From NCBI GenBank assembly GCA_001460835.1, contig CYKH01000235.1, positions 1 to 64,000 of the forward strand: a stretch of DNA of 64,000 nt, written 5' to 3'. Under the pieces are notes generated by a model. The model had not been told where the DNA came from, searched no databases, and saw only the letters and a list, made by a program, of their open reading frames with translations. The translations under genes and the position numbers were made by a program. Below, in pieces: positions 30,921-38,342 of this stretch. The DNA comes from Bodo saltans. Taxonomy: Eukaryota; Euglenozoa; Kinetoplastea; Eubodonida; Bodonidae. Numbering within the stretch: position 1 is the first letter of the stretch; each line of letters begins with the position of its first letter.

Positions 30921-30947
30921 GTTCATTTTGTTTCTCTATTTCTGTAG
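30921..30947 (+). promoter_or_regulatory. Trans-splice acceptor of the CCCH-AlkB gene
   Basis: A near-ideal acceptor: a T/C-rich run ending in TTTCTGTAG, with AG at 30946-30947 and the ATG 15 bases later at 30962. It shows that the open frame upstream of 30962, which overlaps the previous gene, is not translated. Confidence 0.75.
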
Positions 30948-30961
30948 CAATCAATCATCAA

Positions 30962-32056
30962 ATGGCGTCCCATCATCGTCGTCGCGGAGATAACAACCGA
31001 CAGCAGCCCGACCGGACAGCAGCGGCCCCACCACCACCGCCACGGGTGTGCCGCCAATTTATGCAAGGCGAATGCAAGTACAACCCTTGCAGATTTATTC
31101 ACGACCCTGAACTGTGTTTTGATTTCTGGAAGAGTGGTGTTTGCGTGGCAAACTCTTGCGGAAAGATGCATCCTATCGAGCTTAAGGGACATGGCGCTGA
31201 CCGCCAGGACAGAGATGCGACTGCTCGGCCTGCTGCTCTTGCAAGGGAAAGTCGTGGAGATGTTGCTGCGGCGGCGGCCAGGCCTCAGCCGGAGCGTCGC
31301 GAACAGCGCAACAATCGTCGAGGAGGCCGACGCGATGATGAGTACGGGGGCGAAGGAAAAGAAGATCTTCCTCGTGGTGCTGGCCTCTCGAAGCTCCCTC
31401 GCCCAAGGGTGAATACAGAGAACTTCACTCCCTCCCTTGCCCCGTGCACGATGCGTGTGGTGGTGGACGTGGATCCGAATCACCTCTCCGTCCCCGTGAC
31501 TGTCCGCGACGTCCTCTACGCGCCGTGCATCTTCAACCGACCAGGTGACGACAAGCTCTACGATAAGCTAGCGCAGGAGATGGATCGCTGCACGATCCCT
31601 GAGCGAGACCTATTGAAATCCTGGCATGGGGACTCCCACTGGATTGCTGACGACAGCACTGGCTGGAAGAAACAGTGCCCCACCTTTACCGCGGTCGTCG
31701 ATCGCATCCGGAAATATTTCGACATGGACATCAAAGCGACGAGGTTCAACTGGTACAAGGACACCAGTGAGTGGAAGCCGTACCACCACGACGCCGCAGC
31801 GGTGAAGCCTGACAAGGCAAAGACACAGAATTTTACAGTCGGTGTGAGTTTTGGAGCGACCCGTGTTGCTGCCTTCGAAGATGCACGAACGAAGACCACC
31901 ATCGCAATGCCCCAGCCACACGGCTCTGTCTACTGCTTTTCACGTGACACGAATATATTGTGGCGACATGGCATTTTGCAAGAGAAGGAGGTGCGACAAG
32001 AAGGACGCATTTCGATCATCGCATGGGGGTGGATCGAGCAGGAGGAGTGTGATTAA
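30962..32056 (+). CDS. Tandem CCCH zinc finger fused to AlkB-like 2-oxoglutarate/Fe(II) oxygenase
   Basis: 364 aa from the ATG at 30962. Two CCCH fingers lie near the N-terminus: C30-x7-C38-x4-C43-x3-H47 and C52-x8-C61-x4-C66-x3-H70. A basic, Arg-rich linker follows. Residues from about 175 to 362 look like an AlkB-type oxygenase: the 'FNWYKDTSEWKPYHHD' segment gives the iron-binding HxD (H275, D277), H336 in 'WRHGIL' gives the second His, and R349 in 'GRISIIAWGW' would bind 2-oxoglutarate. The second Arg of the AlkB Rx5R pattern is replaced by W355. CCCH fingers usually bind RNA, so an RNA-directed demethylase or hydroxylase is the natural inference. Substrate and activity are not shown. Iron ligands are complete, so activity is plausible. 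Confidence 0.82.
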   Translation: MASHHRRRGDNNRQQPDRTAAAPPPPPRVCRQFMQGECKYNPCRFIHDPELCFDFWKSGVCVANSCGKMHPIELKGHGADRQDRDATARPAALARESRGDVAAAAARPQPERREQRNNRRGGRRDDEYGGEGKEDLPRGAGLSKLPRPRVNTENFTPSLAPCTMRVVVDVDPNHLSVPVTVRDVLYAPCIFNRPGDDKLYDKLAQEMDRCTIPERDLLKSWHGDSHWIADDSTGWKKQCPTFTAVVDRIRKYFDMDIKATRFNWYKDTSEWKPYHHDAAAVKPDKAKTQNFTVGVSFGATRVAAFEDARTKTTIAMPQPHGSVYCFSRDTNILWRHGILQEKEVRQEGRISIIAWGWIEQEECD

Positions 32057-32374
32057 TGTTGCGGATACGTCACCAAACATAGATCTCTTTCTTTTTTTTT
32101 TTTTTGTTTCCATTATTGCAGAAAATGTTGTCAATCCCGGGAGCCAAGCGTATCACGGGTGATGACGTGCATCTTTTTTTTAAAGCAGTAAAGATGACGC
32201 CCCTAAAGAGGGGGCGGCGAGCTCAACTTTTTCTCAAATGCGCATGAATGCGATCTGACGAACTCCCTAATTGCGTTTCTGTCTCTCTCTCTCTCTCTCT
32301 CTCCCCGTTTCATGTGAATAGAATAAACAAACTGCTGATCATGAGAGTTGGTACTGTGCCAAAGGTCCGCGTGT
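32057..32374. other. Intergenic region with GC hairpin and CT microsatellite
   Basis: No gene. It holds a T-run (about 32093-32105), a short all-GC hairpin (arms CGCCCC at 32198-32203 and GGGGCG at 32211-32216, seven-base loop), and the CT-repeat acceptor tract before the next gene. Confidence 0.5.
32278..32321 (+). promoter_or_regulatory. CT-repeat trans-splice acceptor
   Basis: A CT dinucleotide run of about 22 bases followed by CCCCGTTTC and AG at 32320-32321, 54 bases before the ATG of the four-helix membrane protein. Confidence 0.65.
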
Positions 32375-33322
32375 ATGGAAATGAGTGTACTCGCCGCAGC
32401 TGCTCTTGAGACTCTAGTCCCCGCCGTGACCTCTCGACAACTATTCGAAGATGAGCGCACATTTGCAGAGTTCCTTCATGCCGAGGAAATGCGGTTGGAA
32501 GAGCGGCAGCATGATGCGGAGCAGCGCCAAGCGCAACAGTTGCACAAGCACAAGCTACAGTACGATACCAATTTATTTGTACATGATATGCGGTTGGACA
32601 TCGCCTTGTCGACCAGAGACGCGACGAGAGACGCCATACGTCAGTGCTCCCAGGTGGCCTCATCTGTGGTGATGTGTGATGCGCTACTCTTGAATTGCGT
32701 ATTTCTCCTCGTCACGCAGTTTAACGTACCTAGTGTGAATCCTGATAGTAGTGAGGAGGATGTGTACCTCACAGCTAGGCTGAGGTATGGCACGGCATTG
32801 TGGGCGGCGTGCCTTGCAGCGGCGTTTGTCGCACTGACAGGCAGTGTGGTGACCTGCCTTCGTCTGCAGAAGGTGGTCAGTGCGTATGATATCGGCCACC
32901 CCCTTCGCCGATACCAACCTTGTGGTCTGTCCCATAGCAACTTTAACCACTACTTTGCATGCCACTGCCAACGCCCTGAGCAGCAGAGCCGCCGCCTATG
33001 CGCAGCTGGAGCCATCATAACGCTAGTAGCTGCGTGTGTTTGGGCGTACATGTCGTTCGTCACCAGTGGGCGCGCTTACGACATTGGCACATTTGTCTTA
33101 TTTGTCACTCCGGTGGGAGGGTCCATTCTGTTGTACACGTTTGGGCCATGGGTAATTCCCGATCGGACTCGGCGCGGTGCTCGTGAGTTTGTGGGATTCT
33201 CTGCCACTGCAACAGATGCAAGTGAAGCCGCAATGGCTGCAACTCAAATCGGCCCGTCCTTTTCGTTCGGTGAGGCAGTGCATGGCCGCACCCATCGCTC
33301 TGCGCAAGAGCCATATGATTGA
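32375..33322 (+). CDS. Four-helix membrane protein with N-terminal coiled coil
   Basis: 315 aa from the ATG at 32375; an ATG at 32381 is equally possible. An N-terminal helical, Gln/Glu/Arg-rich part (about 25-90) precedes four hydrophobic segments at about 98-116, 138-162, 208-230 and 238-260. A Cys/His-rich loop lies between the second and third, and the C-terminal tail is about 55 residues. N-terminal helix, four TM segments and cytosolic ends is the topology of Orai-type calcium channels, but I cannot match the Orai pore motif with its essential Glu, so this is topology only. Family unknown. Confidence 0.72.
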   Translation: MEMSVLAAAALETLVPAVTSRQLFEDERTFAEFLHAEEMRLEERQHDAEQRQAQQLHKHKLQYDTNLFVHDMRLDIALSTRDATRDAIRQCSQVASSVVMCDALLLNCVFLLVTQFNVPSVNPDSSEEDVYLTARLRYGTALWAACLAAAFVALTGSVVTCLRLQKVVSAYDIGHPLRRYQPCGLSHSNFNHYFACHCQRPEQQSRRLCAAGAIITLVAACVWAYMSFVTSGRAYDIGTFVLFVTPVGGSILLYTFGPWVIPDRTRRGAREFVGFSATATDASEAAMAATQIGPSFSFGEAVHGRTHRSAQEPYD

Positions 33323-33519
33323 TGTTGTCACAACAAAGCGACTTTTGACTTCGCGATGTGCGATCAGTTGCTTCTGCTTTTGTTGACGTGAACTCGCTTG
33401 TTTATTGTCTGCTCACAACAGATTCCTAGCGGAAGATATAGAGAACGCAATCATTCCAAGAAAAAGTAGAACAACGACATAGCCCCCCTTGGTCGAATTC
33501 CTTTTGAGCTGTTGACCAA

Positions 33520-36500
33520 ATGACAGGAGAAGAAATAGGAAACACGGCAACAATAGTTGACCATAGCACAACACCTCGATGGTTTGCTCTCGTGATTCGA
33601 TTTTGGTCGTTTCTAGTGGTCCACTTCACGGAGCTAGTAGCCCAGCCTCTCTACGACGTAGGAGATGACGCGCAGACGAAACACCGCAAAGATATCTTCT
33701 CATATGCGAGTGTGTTCTACATGCTAGAAGCTGCCGCTATTGTCGCCATCGTGTTTGGCGTGCAAGGTTTCAGCGATGACGATGATTGCGGTAGTTTCCT
33801 AGGGTTCGCTGCGATTATGGGGTTCCTGATCACGATGTTTCTCTACGCGTACACGCGCTTTCAACAAACCTGTTACGACGTCGTCATTGCCTTTCAGTTT
33901 CTCCAGACGTCGTTACAACAGTATGTCTTCGTCATATTTGTACCGTCTTCGAATGCCTGTGTTGGTGCTATCGGGATGATTGCGGCGTCGCTCCTGTACG
34001 CTGCGTGTCGCATCCCAGTGCACTACCATATCGCTCCTGTGTTAGCGTCGCTGTTTGTCTTCGCGTCAACCATTGCGGACGTGACGTACAGTGTTGGCGT
34101 GAGTGGTGCTCTGTGCGAGAGGGATGTGAGTGCTGCCATTATGCTCCCTGTGGCGGCGGTCATGATGGCGCAGTTCTACGCAGTGGTGGGGATGACAAGT
34201 GTGTCCACATTTGTAGTGTCCCTGTACAAAGATGAAGACATGCGCGGGTTCTTCTCTCTGCGCATGGCCAACGTCGTGCTTGGCCTGGTCGCCGGGCTCA
34301 ACTTTGACATCGCCAATAGAGTTCTTGCTGTGTGCATGGCGGATATTTCGGAAGATTTCTATAGCCACTTCCAAAAGATCGTCAAGTCCATTCAACGCTA
34401 CACTGCCTACGTGCCGCCGTCGGTACTGCGACCAACAGCAGTGCCCGCAGCAGCAAAGCAGAACGACTCGAGTCTGATATTGTCGGGCATGTTTCTAGCT
34501 AGCCAGCAACGCAGCAGCGAACACCACAATCACATTAACGTTGATTACGGTGTTGATGGCCGTGGTGGCCCTTCAACCAGCGGTGGTCTGATGGTCAATC
34601 CGCTGTCTACCGATGCACTTCGGGAGCGCTCGCCTCCGTCGCCCTTGCAAGGCGAGGGTGACAATGAACTTGACGAGTATGATGCTGCGGGGCAGATGAT
34701 TGCGAACCTCTTTAGCAATCACCGAGGCTCAGGGGCATCGTCCACAGCCCAAGCTGCTACGATCCTGCACAACTTTCACGGAACGCAACGAATCTTTGAG
34801 AGTAAATCTGGTACCGTTCTTCGCGTGTCGTTCTCATTGACTGCAGCTCTGCGAAGGAGTGATGGAACTGATGTTGTCCGAGACGTCATGGTGCAGTTTG
34901 TGAACTTGTGTGGTATGTACCACGGTGAGATTGAAGAAACGACTAGCACGTTTGTGCTCATTTCCTTTGGTGTGCGCTTCCACATTGCCTTGCATCAGCA
35001 AGTCGCGGTGGACTGTGGGGTTGCCCTGTACCGTGCGCTTACCGCGCACATCTTTAAGCCCAACCAAATGCACGTGGCGGTGGTCAGCGGTGACGTCACT
35101 TGGGGGACGTACGTCACGACAGAAAAATCTTTCGTTGTCATTGGGGGGTTTCCCGTAGAACTCGCAACCAAGCTCAACTCCCTTCAGGAGCAGCTGCAAG
35201 TGCCGTTTGTAGCGACCACAGATACAGTGTCTCATTGCAGGCATTCGTTCATTCCTGTAGATCTTTGCCGTCCTGTTGGAAGCGCCCAATCGATGATTGT
35301 GTTTGAGCTGCTCCTTCAGGACGATGCCACTGAAGAGACCAAGAGGCTCATGTCCGAAGCTGTGGTGGGGTTACAGAAAGGAGGAGAACGCGCAATACCT
35401 AACGCCTTAGACATTTTAGTCAGCATTAAAGAAGTCTGCCCTCAAGCAGCTCGCCTTGCGAGGCTACTCAGTAAACTTCCGCAAGATGTAGATTATTGCA
35501 AAGATGAGGTGCCATGGGTCTCCAACGCGGACCAAGTCATCGCCTACCACCCGATCCTCCAAGGGGCGGTGCTGCACAACAACTCTGGAGTGATGTCCCC
35601 GGATGGGCAGCCCCACTCGCTGCTCGACAACTCTGTGTACGGGTTGCTGCCGCCTGGAGGAGGTGGGGGTGGATTTGGCGACACGGCGAGCATGGCGAGC
35701 GTATCAACACGCCACGGCCCAGTAAGCTTATTTGGCGGCGAGGATGACGACGACGATGACATCAACGGAGACGCCACACCCGTCGATCCTCTTGTCCTCC
35801 AGCAGTGGACCCTAGGGCCCCCAATTGCCACAGGGAGCAGCTGCGGGGTGGTGATTGCATTAGGGTCCTCTGGCAACGTTGGCGCCGCGGTGATGTTCAA
35901 TCATCTGGATTCAGACCACCAGCCACGAGAACTGTTTCTGTACGCTGGCGGTGGGAGAATCGTGCAGAAGCAAATTGCGCGTATGTTTGCAGTTGTCACC
36001 CAACCCTGGGAAAGTCGATTGGCACTGTATGACCTCCAACACCCCCCGCCCATCAAAAGAGGGGGCAAGGAGAAAGAAGAAGCATGGAAAAAAGAACACG
36101 CGTTATGGGAGAAGGAAAAGAAAGAAAAGCTACTTCCAGACACAGAGCAGCTGCTGGTTGTGATGGAGCATTTCCCTCAAGGAAACCTCAGGCAGTTCTT
36201 ACAGGACTACAAAGGGGCCACGATGAGGCCAATGCTGTGGGTCAACTACGTAAGGGAAATCATGCGAGGGGCGTATTACCTGCACAACTCTTGGAAGCTT
36301 GTCCACGGGTGCATCCGGCCAAGCTGCGTCCTCATTGGCGATGATTCTCGTGTTGCCCTCACCAAGTACGGGCTTGTACCGCCGCACAAAGGACACCCAG
36401 ATCATGTGTTCTACGCTGCCCCAGAACTTGTGCTGATGGACTCTAAAAAGCGCAAGCAGAAGGACGTGGATGTGCTGACACCAGCGCTTGATGTGTGGAG

Positions 36501-36783
36501 CATTGGTATCACCGCCATTGAGCTCACTGGATGTCAGAACCCTATCCGCACGGTGTGCAACAACGATCCTAGCAAAGTCATGTCCCTGTACTCCTCCAAA
36601 CGAGGCCTTACACAAGCTGCACTCAGCGATCAGATTCGCACATTACTGCGGGGCGCACCCACCGCAATGGTCGATTTTATTCTCCGGTGCGTTGTGATCG
36701 ACTCACAAGATCGAATGGGGATTCGTGATGCACATAGCTGGATGGAGGGGATTAACATTTCCTTAGACAATACGACGTCGTAG
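33520..36783 (+). CDS. Multi-pass receptor-like protein with degenerate cyclase domain and pseudokinase
   Basis: 1,087 aa from the ATG at 33520. Residues from about 60 to 275 hold about seven hydrophobic helices. Residues from about 431 to 575 follow the strand and helix order of a class III nucleotide cyclase, including 'HVAVVSGDVTWG' and 'FVVIGGFPVELATKL', which parallel GIHxGxVxxG and VxGDxVNxAARL. Both metal-binding Asp positions look lost (VSFS for FxDI, ETTS for GDG-type) and the Asn/Arg pair is changed to Glu/Lys. Residues from about 770 to 1080 are kinase-like: APE at 967-969 and 'DVWSIGITAIEL' are kept, but HRDxKPxN reads HGCIRPSC (929-936) and DFG reads KYG (949-951). Inferred: a signalling scaffold or allosteric receptor without its own catalysis. 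Receptor guanylyl cyclases have the reverse order, pseudokinase then cyclase. Confidence 0.8.
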   Translation: MTGEEIGNTATIVDHSTTPRWFALVIRFWSFLVVHFTELVAQPLYDVGDDAQTKHRKDIFSYASVFYMLEAAAIVAIVFGVQGFSDDDDCGSFLGFAAIMGFLITMFLYAYTRFQQTCYDVVIAFQFLQTSLQQYVFVIFVPSSNACVGAIGMIAASLLYAACRIPVHYHIAPVLASLFVFASTIADVTYSVGVSGALCERDVSAAIMLPVAAVMMAQFYAVVGMTSVSTFVVSLYKDEDMRGFFSLRMANVVLGLVAGLNFDIANRVLAVCMADISEDFYSHFQKIVKSIQRYTAYVPPSVLRPTAVPAAAKQNDSSLILSGMFLASQQRSSEHHNHINVDYGVDGRGGPSTSGGLMVNPLSTDALRERSPPSPLQGEGDNELDEYDAAGQMIANLFSNHRGSGASSTAQAATILHNFHGTQRIFESKSGTVLRVSFSLTAALRRSDGTDVVRDVMVQFVNLCGMYHGEIEETTSTFVLISFGVRFHIALHQQVAVDCGVALYRALTAHIFKPNQMHVAVVSGDVTWGTYVTTEKSFVVIGGFPVELATKLNSLQEQLQVPFVATTDTVSHCRHSFIPVDLCRPVGSAQSMIVFELLLQDDATEETKRLMSEAVVGLQKGGERAIPNALDILVSIKEVCPQAARLARLLSKLPQDVDYCKDEVPWVSNADQVIAYHPILQGAVLHNNSGVMSPDGQPHSLLDNSVYGLLPPGGGGGGFGDTASMASVSTRHGPVSLFGGEDDDDDDINGDATPVDPLVLQQWTLGPPIATGSSCGVVIALGSSGNVGAAVMFNHLDSDHQPRELFLYAGGGRIVQKQIARMFAVVTQPWESRLALYDLQHPPPIKRGGKEKEEAWKKEHALWEKEKKEKLLPDTEQLLVVMEHFPQGNLRQFLQDYKGATMRPMLWVNYVREIMRGAYYLHNSWKLVHGCIRPSCVLIGDDSRVALTKYGLVPPHKGHPDHVFYAAPELVLMDSKKRKQKDVDVLTPALDVWSIGITAIELTGCQNPIRTVCNNDPSKVMSLYSSKRGLTQAALSDQIRTLLRGAPTAMVDFILRCVVIDSQDRMGIRDAHSWMEGINISLDNTTS

Positions 36784-37352
36784 CGACGGATATCAACAAA
36801 CCTTAACACAACGTGAAGCAGCTCGAAGGAGAAGGCTGCTCCAAATCATTCAAAAACACACACTGTCTGTCAAACGGGAGGGGGGGGGAAAGCATATCGC
36901 ACCGCTGCAAGTGAGAACGTAGGCAAGGTGGTTGGTAGCCGGTACTCCAGTAAAGATTTTGAAGCAAGGGCGGGGTTGTTGATACCTCCAGCTCATATTG
37001 TGAAGCTTTTCTCTCTCACTCTATCTCTCCTCACGAACAACGAAGAGGACAATTCAGCTTTCTCTAGTTTGTTTGTAAACTTGGCCACCTCAAAGTTTAT
37101 CCCTGGTGAACTGTGTTATCCTCCCTTTTTTTGCGTTTTCTTTGTTTGTTAAGAATATCCATACATTCTGTGTACGATTACTACTCCTCCTGTATTGTCC
37201 CCTTACTCGCTGAGTCCGCATTGAATTTTGTGGAGCTGTTTCTGCTGAGCATTGTGTTATGTTTCATCTTCACTTCGCATGCTTCCGTGAGCGAATGAAT
37301 GTCAATTATGAGTCTTCGTGTTCGTTGGGTATTTTTTAGCACGTCAAAAGAA
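36784..37352. other. Intergenic region
   Basis: About 570 bases with no gene. It holds a G-run at about 36881-36889, T/C tracts at about 37005-37030, and two in-frame ATGs (37299, 37308) upstream of the tract at 37331-37339 that I judge to be the acceptor of the next gene. Confidence 0.5.
37331..37339 (+). promoter_or_regulatory. Short T-tract plus AG that decides the enoyl-CoA hydratase start
   Basis: ATTTTTTAG ends at 37339, 13 bases before the ATG at 37353. If used, it removes the ATGs at 37299 and 37308 from the mRNA and leaves a typical mitochondrial leader at the N-terminus. Confidence 0.5.
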
Positions 37353-38159
37353 ATGCTTCGATTTACTTCACGACTGTTCTGCCAAGGTGCCGAGCCACTG
37401 GTCAAGATTGCGCAGAACGGTGCGGTGGTGACACTTACAATGAACCGGCCCAAGGCGCTCAATGCACTCAACACCGCCATCGCTGCTGAGCTTGCTGCTG
37501 CGCTGGTGAAGTACGATGCCGACAGCTCCGTGAATGCTTTCGTCCTCACTGGTGAAGGCCGCGCATTCGTTGCAGGTGCCGATATCAAGATGATGGCTCC
37601 TTTGAGCTTTGCTGACTGGCACAAGAACGACCTGTTCATTGAGTTCGAAAAGGTGCGCCAGATCAAGAAGCCGATTATTGCCGCTGTCAACGGATTCGCC
37701 CTTGGTGGTGGTTGCGAGCTCGCGATGCTCTGTGATTTTATCATCGCTAGCGAGAAGGCTGTGTTCGGCCAGCCGGAGATCAAGCTTGGCACGATCCCCG
37801 GCCTTGGAGGAACGCAGCGCTTGACTGGCCTTATTGGCAAGGCCAAGGCGATGGAGTGGGTCCTGACTGGCAAGCAGTACACCGCCGAGGAGGCGGAGCG
37901 TGCGGGACTTGTTGCCCGTGTTGTCAAGCACGAGGACCTTCTTAAGGTCGCCCAAGAGACCGCTGCGCTGATTGCAAGCTACAGCCAAATCACTGTTGCC
38001 CTTGCTAAGGACTGCGTGAACAAGAGCCTTGAAAGCTCCCTTAACGACGCTTTGGCCTACGAGAAGCGCTCATTCCACGCCACCTTCGCCACCGAGGACC
38101 AGAAGGAGGGCATGAAGGCATTCGTCGAGAAGCGTGCCCCCGCGTTCAAGAATCAGTGA
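37353..38159 (+). CDS. ECHS1: Enoyl-CoA hydratase, mitochondrial (crotonase family)
   Basis: 268 aa from the ATG at 37353. The frame is open to an ATG at 37299, but a T-tract and AG at 37331-37339 and the leader 'MLRFTSRLFCQG' favour the later start. Arg-rich, amphipathic and without acidic residues, the leader looks mitochondrial. The enzyme adds water to trans-2-enoyl-CoA in beta-oxidation and branched-chain amino acid breakdown. The crotonase core is intact: 'GFALGGGCELAMLCDF' with Glu122 and 'GQPEIKLGTIPGLGGTQRL' with Glu142. The 20-residue spacing matches the catalytic pair Glu144/Glu164 of the rat enzyme, and the oxyanion-hole segment 'AFVAGADIKMM' is present. Length is normal for mature ECHS1. 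The C-terminus is not a glycosomal signal. Confidence 0.93.
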   Translation: MLRFTSRLFCQGAEPLVKIAQNGAVVTLTMNRPKALNALNTAIAAELAAALVKYDADSSVNAFVLTGEGRAFVAGADIKMMAPLSFADWHKNDLFIEFEKVRQIKKPIIAAVNGFALGGGCELAMLCDFIIASEKAVFGQPEIKLGTIPGLGGTQRLTGLIGKAKAMEWVLTGKQYTAEEAERAGLVARVVKHEDLLKVAQETAALIASYSQITVALAKDCVNKSLESSLNDALAYEKRSFHATFATEDQKEGMKAFVEKRAPAFKNQ

Positions 38160-38342
38160 GCATGTGCGCTGCCTCAGCAGCACCCGAACCAACATTTCTA
38201 GCGTCAAGAGCTTATCCGACTCGTCACTGGCAGAATTTCTGACTGCGAACTGACTCCAACGTTACTTTAGTTACCTCACTATTCTTTTTTTCCCCCGTTT
38301 GTTCAATTTCTCAAACACAAGAATATTTTCATTCCTTTACAG

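Noticed and set aside
30734-30961. In-frame extension of the CCCH-AlkB gene into the end of the LRR gene
   Set aside because: No usable ATG at its head, overlaps the previous coding region, and a strong T/C tract with AG at 30946 lies inside it.
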